NCBI RefSeq assembly: GCF_008868005.1
Contig: NZ_WAAO01000001.1
Coordinates: 310,001-374,000 of the forward strand
Reading direction: 5' to 3'
Length of the DNA stretch: 64,000 nucleotides
From: Microbacterium algeriense
GTDB lineage: Bacteria; Actinomycetota; Actinomycetes; Actinomycetales; Microbacteriaceae
Shown here: positions 35,445 to 43,722 of the stretch, piece by piece
How the letters are laid out: every line of letters starts with the position of its first letter
Numbering within the stretch: position 1 is the first letter of the stretch
The notes under the pieces: model-generated
What the model was told of the DNA's origin: nothing
The model's database searches: none
The model's input: the letters and a program-made list of their open reading frames with translations, nothing else
Position numbers and translations under genes: made by a program

Positions 35445-36422
35445 TCAGCGGGTCCGCAGCCGCCGGAAGCTCTGGCCGTGCGGGCCGACGAGGGCGATCG
35501 GCTCCCCGTCTCGGGCGAGGATCGTCCGGCCCCGCGTCTCCGCATCGACCTTCTCGGTGATGAACGGGAGGACACCGGCGCCTTCGTTGCTGATCCACGT
35601 GACGTCGTCCATCGAACGCATCAGGTCGACGAACACGTTTCGGCGTTCCTCCGTCAGGTAGACGAGAACGGCGCTGTGGAACACCACGACGCGGCAATCG
35701 GCCGGTGCCTGCGCGACGAGTTCGGGGATCCTGTCGATGATGTCGCCGGCCACCAGTTGCGGCGGGTCGCTCGCGACGATCTCGGCCGCGCGGTGGAGGC
35801 GCTCGCGTCGCTCGGCATGCTCCGGCCACACGAGCGTCTCGAGCCAGGCGAGCTGGTCCGCATCCGCCACGTCGATCGGGTTCAGATCCGCGCCCGCTCG
35901 CCACGCGATCCGCGGGATGGACGTCGGCAGACTGGGAGCGTCGATCGTGCAGGGGATCTCGACGAGGCTCGGTCCGTCCGCGGGGTGGAGGACGGCGGTG
36001 GGTCCGCCATCAACCGTGTAGCGGTAGCTGTAGCGGTCGGGGTAGAGGACCAAGCCGGCGGAGGCTCCGGCCTCGATGAGGGCGAGCGGCTCGTCGAGTT
36101 CCGCCAGCAGGGGGAGGAGCACGGCGCAGCGCGCCGCCTCGTTCGTCTGGGTCGAGCGGGACATGATCACCGGAACGACCACCTCCCAGTGCTCGATCAG
36201 CCAGTCGCGGAACTCGGCGTATCCGCCCACCGGCGCTCCGACGAAGCGGGCCGCGGCGAACACGAGATTCGGCTGCCGCTTGAACATCGGGAGAGCGCCG
36301 ATCAGGCCGAGGACCGCCTGGTCCTCTGCGACTCCCATCGCCCAGTCGAAGTAGGTCTGCGAGACTCCGGCAGCCTCGGACTCGGCGAACCGACGGTAGC
36401 CGTCAGCGATCCCGTGCGTCAT
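35445..36422 (-). CDS. DUF2332 protein
   Basis: A 325-residue protein of the actinobacterial DUF2332 family: SQTYFDWAMGVAEDQAVL, GYAEFRDWLIEHWEVVVPVI, TQTNEAARCAVLLPLLAEL and the GxGxSxG-like ALIEAGASAGLVLYPDRYSY, which resembles a nucleotide/SAM-binding turn. The activity is unknown; a methyltransferase-like fold is possible. TAGTGT stands 7 nt before the ATG at 36422, so the mRNA is likely leaderless. Convergent with dnaB. Confidence 0.88.
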   Translation of the reverse strand: MTHGIADGYRRFAESEAAGVSQTYFDWAMGVAEDQAVLGLIGALPMFKRQPNLVFAAARFVGAPVGGYAEFRDWLIEHWEVVVPVIMSRSTQTNEAARCAVLLPLLAELDEPLALIEAGASAGLVLYPDRYSYRYTVDGGPTAVLHPADGPSLVEIPCTIDAPSLPTSIPRIAWRAGADLNPIDVADADQLAWLETLVWPEHAERRERLHRAAEIVASDPPQLVAGDIIDRIPELVAQAPADCRVVVFHSAVLVYLTEERRNVFVDLMRSMDDVTWISNEGAGVLPFITEKVDAETRGRTILARDGEPIALVGPHGQSFRRLRTR

Positions 36423-36552
36423 GCCCGCGACACTACCTCCGCCCGGGCCGACTTCAGATGCAGTGAAGCACGCACCGCCCGTGCGTCGGGCAGACGACAG
36501 CCTGTTGTCATGATCTCATCGAGAATGGCGGACGAGCCCGGAACGAGGAGTG

Positions 36553-37173
36553 ATGACCGCGAACGAGAGCCCGCAGTCCACACGGCGCGTACGCGAGAGC
36601 TACTCCGCCCGAGCGGACGAGTACACGGCGCTCTTCGGCGAGGTCGCGCAGATGGATGCCGTCGACCGGGACCGCATCGCGTCCTGGGCGCAGAGGATCC
36701 GCGGTCCGATCCTCGACGCGGGCTGCGGGCCGGGGCACTGGACGGCGTTCCTGGCGGATCGGGGCCATGAGGTCGAGGGCGTCGACCTGGTCCCGGAGTT
36801 CGTCGAGGTCGCCATCCGACGTCACCCGCACCTCTCCTATCGGGTGGGGAGCCTGTCCGATCCGGTCATCGCCGAGGCATCGCTCGGCGGCGTGCTCGCC
36901 TGGTACTCCTTGATCCACGCGGACGCGGAGGAGCTTCCGGTGCTCCTCCGCGCGATCCGGCGGGGGCTGAAGGAGGGCGGCGAGCTGCTCGTCGGATTCT
37001 TCGACGGGCCCGACGGGGAACCGTTCCCGCATGCGGTGACGACGGCGTACTACTGGTCGGTCGACGGCATGGCACGCCTGCTGGAGCGTGAGGGCTTCGC
37101 CGTGGTGGACAGCGATGCCCGCGTACAGGACGGCAGGCGTCCGCACGCGTCGCTCAGCGCTGTCGCGGTGTGA
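36553..37173 (+). CDS. Class I SAM-dependent methyltransferase
   Basis: A 206-residue protein: motif I ILDAGCGPGHWTAFLADRG (about 53), motif II acidic VEGVDLVPEF and post-motif GVLAWYSLIHADAEELPVLL. It resembles small-molecule methyltransferases of the Methyltransf_25 group; the substrate is unknown. An adjoining GTG (36550) is also in frame; the purine-rich gaacgaggag is very close to either start. Divergent from DUF2332 by about 130 nt, convergent with the aldo/keto reductase. Confidence 0.88.
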   Translation: MTANESPQSTRRVRESYSARADEYTALFGEVAQMDAVDRDRIASWAQRIRGPILDAGCGPGHWTAFLADRGHEVEGVDLVPEFVEVAIRRHPHLSYRVGSLSDPVIAEASLGGVLAWYSLIHADAEELPVLLRAIRRGLKEGGELLVGFFDGPDGEPFPHAVTTAYYWSVDGMARLLEREGFAVVDSDARVQDGRRPHASLSAVAV

Positions 37174-37182
37174 CGCCGCAGC

Positions 37183-38007
37183 TCAGCCGTTGAACTCGGC
37201 AGGATGCGGGCCGGTGCGCCCGTCTCGCTCCAGCGCGTCGATCGCGCTCAGCTCGTCGTCGGTGAGGACGAAGTCGAACACGTCGAGGTTCTCCGCGATG
37301 CGCGCCGGCGTCACGGACTTGGGGATCACGATACGGCCCTGCTGCAGGTGCCAGCGGAGCACGACCTGCGCCGGGGTCTTCGCGTGCCGTTCGGCGATCT
37401 CGACGACGGGTGCGTCGCCGAGCACGGCGCCCTGCGCGAGAGGGCTCCATGCCTCGGTCGCGATGCCCCGGGCGGAGTTCGCCTCGACCACCGCCCGGTT
37501 CTGCAGTGCGGGGTGGAGCTCGACCTGGTTCACCGCCGGGACGATGCCCCTGTCGGTCGAGATCCGCTCGAGGTGCGCCGGCTCGAAGTTCGAGACGCCG
37601 ATGGCCCGCACCCTGCCGTCCTCGTACAGCTTCTCGAGTGCCCGCCAGGTCTCGGCGTAGGTGCCGGCGGCGGGCGTCGGCCAGTGGACCAGGTACAGGT
37701 CGAGGTGGTCGAGCCCCAGACGATCGAGCGCCTGGTCGTAGGCGCGCAGCGTGGGGTCGTAGCCGTGGTCGCTGATCCAGACCTTCGACGTGATGAAGAG
37801 GTCGTCGCGGGCGATGCCCGACTCGGCGATCGCGCGTCCGACGCCGGCCTCGTTGCCGTAGACGGCGGCTGTGTCGATGCTGCGGTAGCCGGCCTCGAGC
37901 GCGGCCGCCACAGCGGCGGTGGTCTCGGCGTCGGGCACCTGGAACACGCCGAAGCCGAGCTGCGGCATCTCGACGCCGTTGTTCAGGGTGATGGTGGGAA
38001 TGGTCAT
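37183..38007 (-). CDS. Aldo/keto reductase
   Basis: A 274-residue NADPH-dependent reductase of the DkgA branch. The catalytic tetrad is visible: Asp45, Tyr50, Lys75 and His108 (GYRSIDTAAVYGNE, FITSKVW, LYLVHWP). Cofactor site IPKSVTPARI (about 231) binds the NADP phosphate. It reduces aldehydes or diketogluconate-type ketones. It lies downstream of the MFS gene on the same strand (30 nt), so both may answer to the MarR regulator. Ribosome site caggaag before the ATG. Confidence 0.94.
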   Translation of the reverse strand: MTIPTITLNNGVEMPQLGFGVFQVPDAETTAAVAAALEAGYRSIDTAAVYGNEAGVGRAIAESGIARDDLFITSKVWISDHGYDPTLRAYDQALDRLGLDHLDLYLVHWPTPAAGTYAETWRALEKLYEDGRVRAIGVSNFEPAHLERISTDRGIVPAVNQVELHPALQNRAVVEANSARGIATEAWSPLAQGAVLGDAPVVEIAERHAKTPAQVVLRWHLQQGRIVIPKSVTPARIAENLDVFDFVLTDDELSAIDALERDGRTGPHPAEFNG

Positions 38008-38036
38008 TCTCTTCTTCTTCCTGTGGGGACGGGTGT

Positions 38037-39227
38037 TCAGGCCGCGGCGGTGCGCAGCGTCGCCGTGTTGGTGCCGGTCGCGCGCGGACGCGCGGTCGCC
38101 GCGGCGATGAGCAGGACGACGAGGCCGACGGCCGTGATCGCGGCGCCGATCCAGATGGGGGAGGTGTAGCCGAGGCCGGCCGCGATGCCGAGCCCGCCGG
38201 CCCAGGCGCCCAGCGCATTGCCGACGTTAAATGCGCCGATGTTGGCGCCGGACGCGAGCGTGGGAGCTCCGCCGGCGTACTGCATGATGCGGCTCTGCAG
38301 CCCGGGCACCGTGCCGAAGCCGAAAGCGCCGAGCAGGACCAGGATCGCGATCGTCGCGGGCTGCGACCACGCCAGCAGACCGAAGGCGATGAGGATCAGC
38401 AGGAGCGCGGACGTGAATCCGATCAGGGTGCGATCGATCGAGCGGTCGGCCAGGCGCCCGCCCGCGAAGTTCCCGGCCACGAGACCGACGCCGAACAGCA
38501 CGAGCAGCCACGGAACGGTGGATGCCGCGAACCCGGTGACGCCGGTGAGCGTGTAGGCGATGTAGGTGAAGGCGCCGAACATGCCTCCGTACGCGAGAAC
38601 GGTGACGGTCAGCGAGAGCCACACCTGGCCGGAGCGGAAGGCGCCGAGTTCGTGACGCAGGCTCACGCGGTCCCCGTCGGTGCGCGGCACTGTGACGAGC
38701 GCGGCGATCCCTGCGAAGGCGATGACGCCGATGACCGAGATCGCCCAGAATGTGGCCCGCCATCCGAACTGCTGACCGACGAAGGTGCCGAAGGGCACGC
38801 CGAAGACGTTCGCCGCCGTCAGGCCCGTGAACATGATGGCGATGGCCCTGGCCTTCTTCTCCGGCGCGACGAGATCCGCAGCGACGACGGAGCCGATGCC
38901 GAAGAACGCTCCGTGGCACAGGGCGGCGATCACACGGCCGATCATGGCGGTCGTGTAGTCCGGGGCGAGCGCGGTCAGCGCGTTCCCGGCGATGAACAGG
39001 ACGACGAGGCCGAGGAGCACGGGCTTGCGCGGCAGGCGCGTGGTGGCTGCGGTCAGCCCGAGCGCGCCCACGACGACGCTGAGCGCATAGCCGGAGATGA
39101 GCCAGCCGGCGGTCGCTTCGGAGACGGCGAAGTCGGTGGCGACATCGGGGAGGAGGCCCATGATGACGAACTCCGTGAGTCCGATCCCGAAGGCGCCGAT
39201 GGCGAGTGCGATGAGTCCGAGGGGCAT
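38037..39227 (-). CDS. MFS transporter (DHA1, sugar/drug efflux type)
   Basis: A 396-residue protein with 12 expected helices: MPLGLIALAIGAFGIGLTEF at the first helix, ATAGWLISGYALSVVVGALG (motif B region), GRVIAALCHGAFFGIGSVVA and motif C GLTAANVFGVPFGTFVGQQF. It resembles the AraJ/PbuE-type purine or arabinose exporters. The ATG at 39227 begins just before the first helix. Divergent from a MarR gene with shared operator half-sites; the reductase follows. Confidence 0.92.
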   Translation of the reverse strand: MPLGLIALAIGAFGIGLTEFVIMGLLPDVATDFAVSEATAGWLISGYALSVVVGALGLTAATTRLPRKPVLLGLVVLFIAGNALTALAPDYTTAMIGRVIAALCHGAFFGIGSVVAADLVAPEKKARAIAIMFTGLTAANVFGVPFGTFVGQQFGWRATFWAISVIGVIAFAGIAALVTVPRTDGDRVSLRHELGAFRSGQVWLSLTVTVLAYGGMFGAFTYIAYTLTGVTGFAASTVPWLLVLFGVGLVAGNFAGGRLADRSIDRTLIGFTSALLLILIAFGLLAWSQPATIAILVLLGAFGFGTVPGLQSRIMQYAGGAPTLASGANIGAFNVGNALGAWAGGLGIAAGLGYTSPIWIGAAITAVGLVVLLIAAATARPRATGTNTATLRTAAA

Positions 39228-39244
39228 AGGGGTGCTCTCTGCTA

Positions 39245-39322
39245 AAGTAGTTGCAGACGCGGGATTTTGCGTCACGGGGATTAATGATTGCACACGCAAC
39301 TATTCCGCGCAAACAACTACTT
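39245..39322. promoter_or_regulatory. MarR operator half-sites
   Basis: TAGTTGC (39248-39254) is the exact reverse complement of GCAACTA (39296-39302), and AAGTAGTTG (39245-39253) of CAACTACTT (39314-39322). Overlapping inverted half-sites between divergent MFS and marR genes suggest two bound MarR dimers. Inferred function. Confidence 0.55.
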
Positions 39323-39332
39323 CGGAGGCACC

Positions 39333-39782
39333 ATGGGAATCTCAGACGACGCCGTCGAGATCCGGGCGCGCGGCTGGCGCACGCTCGCCGCCCTGCACGG
39401 CATCATCGAAACCGAATTGGAGCGCGCGCTCGCCGCCTCCGTCGAGCTCTCCGTGGTGGAGTACACCGTGCTCGACGCGCTCAGCAGGCAGGACGGCTGG
39501 CACATGCGGATGCAGCAGCTCGCCCGAGCGACCGCTCTCAGCCCGAGTGCCACCACGCGGCTCGTGACGCGCCTCGAAGACCGAGGACTGCTGACGCGGA
39601 TCCTCTGCGCCGACGATCGCCGCGGCATCTACACCGAGCTGACGCCGGCCGGTCGGGCCCTGTACGAGCGGGCGCACCCGATCCACGACGAGACGCTGGA
39701 GCGCGCACTCGGTGACGCGGTCGAGCAGCCCGAACTCGCTCCCGTCGTGCACGCTCTGCAGGGGAGCACCGCCCTCGCTTGA
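39333..39782 (+). CDS. MarR family regulator
   Basis: A 149-residue winged-helix protein: ELSVVEYTVLDALSRQDG, MRMQQLARATALSPSATTRL and the wing LVTRLEDRGLLTRILCADDRRGIY. The ATG at 39333 is fixed by ttcggaggcacc. It probably represses the divergent MFS gene and itself, with release by a phenolic or xenobiotic ligand as in other MarR systems. Confidence 0.93.
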   Translation: MGISDDAVEIRARGWRTLAALHGIIETELERALAASVELSVVEYTVLDALSRQDGWHMRMQQLARATALSPSATTRLVTRLEDRGLLTRILCADDRRGIYTELTPAGRALYERAHPIHDETLERALGDAVEQPELAPVVHALQGSTALA

Positions 39783-39842
39783 CCAGCACCCGCGGACGCG
39801 CACGGCGCGCGCGGTCGTCATCCCGGGACGGCATCCGCCCGC

Positions 39843-40823
39843 TCAGTCGGCCGCGACGCGCACCAGCACCTTGAGCGTGCCGTTCGCCCGGGCGCCGGAG
39901 GACAGGGCGAAAGCGGAGAGCATCTGATCGAAACCCACCTCCTGCGTAATCAGGTGTCCGACGGACAGCTTCCTCTCGTCCAGCAGCCGCAGCAGGAGCC
40001 TCGAGGAGGAGGCCGCCGTCGCGCTCAGCGCGAGCCCGATCCGGCGTTCCCGGAAGATCTGCAGGTCGTCGCGGGATGCAGGGGCGTGCACGCCCAGCGT
40101 CACCACGCGACCGCGGACGCGGACGATGTGCGCCGCGAGGCGGAGCGACGCACCGCTCCCCGTCGTGTCGATGACCGCGTCGAACTCCTCTTCCGTCGAT
40201 GCGAGGTCTTCGTCGATGCCGACCGTCCTGGCAGGGTGCGCGAGTCTGACAGCGGCGACAGCGGCGGCGGCGACCGGCCCCGCGCCGATGATCGCGACGG
40301 ACTCGCCGCTGCGCAGACCGCTGCGCTGCACCGCTGCCTCATAGGCGGTCGGCAGCACCTCCGAGACGAGCAGGGCCCCCGCATCCGCCACTCCCCGGGG
40401 AACCGAGAGGGCGGACTGGTCGGCGAACGGCACCCGCGTGTACTCCGCGTGCGTTCCGTCGATCGAATACCCGAGGATCCACCCGCTTCCGCGCCCGCCC
40501 TCCGGATCGAGGCAGTGATGACGCATGCCGACCCGGCAGTGCGCGCACACCCCGCATGCGCTCACCGCGGACACCACCACCCGATCACCGACGCGCAGCC
40601 GTGAGACGCCGCTGCCCGTGCGCCAGACCACTCCCACGCCTTCATGCCCGAGGATCCGGCCCTGGCGCACCTCGGGGAGAGTCCCGGCTCTGATCTCGAG
40701 GTCCATCGCGCTGACCGTCGTCGCCGACATCCGCACGATCGCGTCCGTCGGGCGACGGACGATCGGAACGGGGACGTCATCCCATCTCACGTCTCCGGCA
40801 CCGCGAAAGACCAGAGCCTTCAT
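39843..40823 (-). CDS. Zinc-type medium-chain dehydrogenase lacking the usual catalytic Cys
   Basis: A 326-residue MDR protein. Structural-zinc cysteines 90, 93, 96 and 104 (CGVCAHCRVGMRHHC) and GHEGVG (His60, Glu61) are present; the NAD fold is at SVAIIGAGPVAAAAVAAVRL. Where most members have Cys-Gly-Thr/Ser-Asp, this protein reads Ser-Ala-Met-Asp (38-41), so the first catalytic zinc ligand seems to be replaced. It may use another ligand or be a zinc-poor reductase. Ribosome site aaggagcgcc. It stands alone; substrate unknown. Confidence 0.9.
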   Translation of the reverse strand: MKALVFRGAGDVRWDDVPVPIVRRPTDAIVRMSATTVSAMDLEIRAGTLPEVRQGRILGHEGVGVVWRTGSGVSRLRVGDRVVVSAVSACGVCAHCRVGMRHHCLDPEGGRGSGWILGYSIDGTHAEYTRVPFADQSALSVPRGVADAGALLVSEVLPTAYEAAVQRSGLRSGESVAIIGAGPVAAAAVAAVRLAHPARTVGIDEDLASTEEEFDAVIDTTGSGASLRLAAHIVRVRGRVVTLGVHAPASRDDLQIFRERRIGLALSATAASSSRLLLRLLDERKLSVGHLITQEVGFDQMLSAFALSSGARANGTLKVLVRVAAD

Positions 40824-40961
40824 GGCGCTCCTTTCGTCGCGGGGCGGTGAGCGAGGGGACCTAGGTCCCGGAGGGGGTCATCTGCATGCGCTGGAATGGA
40901 AGAGCGCGCCTCGATAGCCTGAGCGGATCGGCGGCGCTGGCGCGCACCGAAGGGGGGTACC

Positions 40962-41666
40962 GTGACGATCGACGATGCCGGACGGGAAGCGTCGGCGGCG
41001 ACGCCTGCGCAGAGACCGATTCGCGTCTTCCTCGTGGACGATCACGAAGTGGTTCGTCGCGGGGTCGCCGAGATCCTCCATGCGGAGGCCGACATGAGCG
41101 TGGTCGGCGAGGCGGACGGCTTCCACAGCGCCGTGCGCGGCATCCGCGGCACGCGCCCGGATGTCGTCGTGATCGACGTCCGGCTTCCGGATGGGAACGG
41201 CGTCGAGCTCTGCCGCCAGGTGCGATCCGCGGATCCCGACATCCAGTGTCTGATCTTCACGGCATACGACGATGAGGCGGCGCTGCTCAGCGCCGTGCTC
41301 GCCGGTGCGGCAGGCTATGTCCTGAAGGAGGTGGGAGCCTTCGATCTCGTGGCGGATGTCCGCGCGGTCGCGAACGGCCGACCTCTGCCTGTGCGCCGAG
41401 CGAATCAGAGCCCCGACCGCGTGCTGCGAAACCAGGACCCTCGCCTCGGATCGCTCGGCTTGCGCCAGCGGCAGATCCTCGATCTCATCGGTGAAGGTCT
41501 CACCAACAAGCAGATCGGGGTGCGGCTCGGACTGGCGGAGAAGACCGTGAAGAACTACGTGTCCGGCCTGCTGGAGAAGCTCGGTGTCGAGCGACGCACG
41601 CAGGCGGCCGTTCTCCGTGCCGAGTGGCGGTATCACGAGTCGTCCGGTCATCGCTTCGAGTCCTGA
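40962..41666 (+). CDS. NarL/LuxR-type response regulator
   Basis: A 234-residue protein: receiver with acidic pair Asp26-Asp27, phosphoacceptor Asp72 (VVVIDVRLPDGNG), Thr100 and Lys122; C-terminal LuxR helix-turn-helix at about 163-225 (LRQRQILDLIGEGLTNKQIG, EKTVKNYVSGLLEKLGV). It resembles DevR/LiaR-type regulators. The GTG start has ggggggt upstream. It converges with, and overlaps by 19 nt, the thioester adhesin gene; a GAF kinase lies on the far side of that gene and is its likely partner. Confidence 0.94.
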   Translation: MTIDDAGREASAATPAQRPIRVFLVDDHEVVRRGVAEILHAEADMSVVGEADGFHSAVRGIRGTRPDVVVIDVRLPDGNGVELCRQVRSADPDIQCLIFTAYDDEAALLSAVLAGAAGYVLKEVGAFDLVADVRAVANGRPLPVRRANQSPDRVLRNQDPRLGSLGLRQRQILDLIGEGLTNKQIGVRLGLAEKTVKNYVSGLLEKLGVERRTQAAVLRAEWRYHESSGHRFES

Positions 41667-43510
41667 CCTGCGACCGTCGCCGCCGTCCGCCGGGCCTGCG
41701 CGGCACGCCTCCCCAGGCGCAGCGCGATGCCGAGTGCGATCAGGAGCGCAGCGACGCCGAGGAGGGTTCCGTCCGCGGAACCGCCCGTGACCGCGAGTCC
41801 CCCCGGGCCCTGGGCTCCGCCACCGCCCGGAACCACCGGCGTTGGCGTGGGTGTGGGCGTCGGGGTCGGCGTCGGGCGCGCAGTGACGGTGTTGACGAGG
41901 AGCGCCTCGGCCACCCCGCCGGCCGGGATCTCCACGGTGACCGGGTCGGCGGGAGTGACCACGACCGATGCGGAGCTGCCGTCCGTCGTCTCCGAGACGG
42001 TGCAGACGGTCCCGGCCGGAAGATCGGAGAAGGTCTGCACGGAGCTGCCGGCCGGCGTCTCGGCCGGGATCGCGAAGGTCTCCGCGAGCGCCTCTCCGCA
42101 GTCCACCTCCACGACGATCTCGCCCTGTCGTCCCGCGGCGGCACCGGCGATCTGCTTGACCACGGATAGTGACCCCGGACGGTACGAGACCGTGTTGGTG
42201 ACGGTGAGCGCAGCGCCCTCATCTGTCACCACCGCCTGCTGCGGCACATCGGAGGTCACATCCACGGTCGTGCTCGCGCCTGTCACGGGTTCGGTGACGA
42301 CGCACGTTCGACCGACGGGGATGCCGGGGAACGTGAAGGTGGTCTCCGCGGTCGCCCCCGCCGGCACCTCCTGGACGAACGTGTAGCCGTCGCCGCAGTC
42401 GATGGCGAGCTGGCCAGCCCCCTGGTCGCCCGCCGCCTCGCCCGTGAACACCTTGCCCACCGTGAGCGCGCCGACGGCGAAGAACGATGCGGTCGCCTGA
42501 GCCGTTCCGTCCAGCTCCGTCGTGTTCGCGAGGATGAGCCGCTGCGCATCCTCGAGCCCGGGGGTGTATCCGTCGTAGAGATAGACCTCCCCGCGTTGCA
42601 CCGTGACGACGGCGCGGGCGCGGAGGACGGTCTCGGATGCGGCGGTCCCCACCGACCGCACCCAGACCGCCGTCCCGGCCGCGACGACACTGGGATTGGC
42701 CAGCGGCGTGGTCGCCGTCTCGTCCGCGAACATCTCGGCGCCGGCCGGCACGGAGACGGTCACCTGGGCGGCGTTCTCGGCGTCGACGACGAAAGGACCG
42801 GCGACCTCTCCGACGGGAGCGGACGACGCGAGAGGCGTGATGGTGACGTCCGGCGCAGGCGGCTCGGCGACGGGGCCGTTCGCCTGCGCGGCTGCCACGA
42901 TCGACGCGGCCGCAGTCCGGATGGCGGAGGACGTCGAGGAAACCACGTAGCCGTCGGTGAAGTACCAGATCGCGGCCTGCACGGCCGCCGCGCGCTGATT
43001 GACCGACAGCCCGGCCGGTTCGCCGGTCGTCGGGTAGTACGCGTTCAGGATGTACGTGACGTAGCCGATGTTCGGCACGGCCGATTCGTCCCATGTGCCC
43101 GACTCGTATCCGATGCCCCCGTACGTGGGGACGCGGAGGTTGATGCAGTACATCTCCGCCGTGAGAGCCGGGTTCGAGATGCTCGCGGTGATGATCGTTC
43201 CAGCGAAGTTCGAGAGCGGTTGATACCCGGAGGTGGGATCGGCCGCGGGATACGGCGTCGTCGGGTCCTGAATGGTCGTCGGATCCGTGGGCTCGAAGCC
43301 CTGGATCGTCGATCCGGAACCCGTTCGGACGAGGCTGATCTCCGTGTCGGGCCCGGTGGCTGGATCGATGGCCGGGGTCTCCGGCGTCACCACGGCGCTC
43401 GCGGGCGTCAGCGGCGCCGAGAGGAGCGCAACCGCGATGGTCGCGATGATCAGCAGCCCCGCCCACGCGCGGCGACGGCGGGGGAGGTTGGTCTTCGTGT
43501 CGATGTTCAC
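41648..43510 (-). CDS. Thioester-domain adhesin with LAVTG wall anchor
   Basis: A 620-residue secreted protein. Signal peptide ending near ASA-VV (about 40). The TQXA-type thioester domain (about 95-200) shows Cys122 in EMYCINLRVP and Gln178 in AAVQAAIWYFTDG, the pair that forms an internal Cys-Gln thioester able to bond host or surface amines. Two Ig-like DUF5979 domains follow (LTVGKVFTGEAAGDQGAG and LSVVKQIAGAAAGRQGE), each with paired Cys; then a Thr-Pro stalk, LAVTG (about 572-576), a membrane helix and a basic tail, a class E sortase signal. GTG 43510 has gcaggagac. Probably a fibrous adhesin or pilin tip. Confidence 0.92.
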   Translation of the reverse strand: MNIDTKTNLPRRRRAWAGLLIIATIAVALLSAPLTPASAVVTPETPAIDPATGPDTEISLVRTGSGSTIQGFEPTDPTTIQDPTTPYPAADPTSGYQPLSNFAGTIITASISNPALTAEMYCINLRVPTYGGIGYESGTWDESAVPNIGYVTYILNAYYPTTGEPAGLSVNQRAAAVQAAIWYFTDGYVVSSTSSAIRTAAASIVAAAQANGPVAEPPAPDVTITPLASSAPVGEVAGPFVVDAENAAQVTVSVPAGAEMFADETATTPLANPSVVAAGTAVWVRSVGTAASETVLRARAVVTVQRGEVYLYDGYTPGLEDAQRLILANTTELDGTAQATASFFAVGALTVGKVFTGEAAGDQGAGQLAIDCGDGYTFVQEVPAGATAETTFTFPGIPVGRTCVVTEPVTGASTTVDVTSDVPQQAVVTDEGAALTVTNTVSYRPGSLSVVKQIAGAAAGRQGEIVVEVDCGEALAETFAIPAETPAGSSVQTFSDLPAGTVCTVSETTDGSSASVVVTPADPVTVEIPAGGVAEALLVNTVTARPTPTPTPTPTPTPVVPGGGGAQGPGGLAVTGGSADGTLLGVAALLIALGIALRLGRRAAQARRTAATVAGQDSKR

Positions 43511-43722
43511 GTCTCCTGCTTTCTCGAACCGGTCGGCGGTGGAAGCGAAACTAGCCAGCGTGCGTGCCGGTGGCAGGGTCGTTCGGCCCGGGACATGCGA
43601 TCGACGGACCGTCGGGGGTTCCGCACGGGTGGGTAGCATCGGCGTATCGGGGGAGAGAGAGCAGGAGGCGTACGACACATGCCCGGTCGATCACGGATCG
43701 ACGCGGCGCAGAGGAGGGTGCA

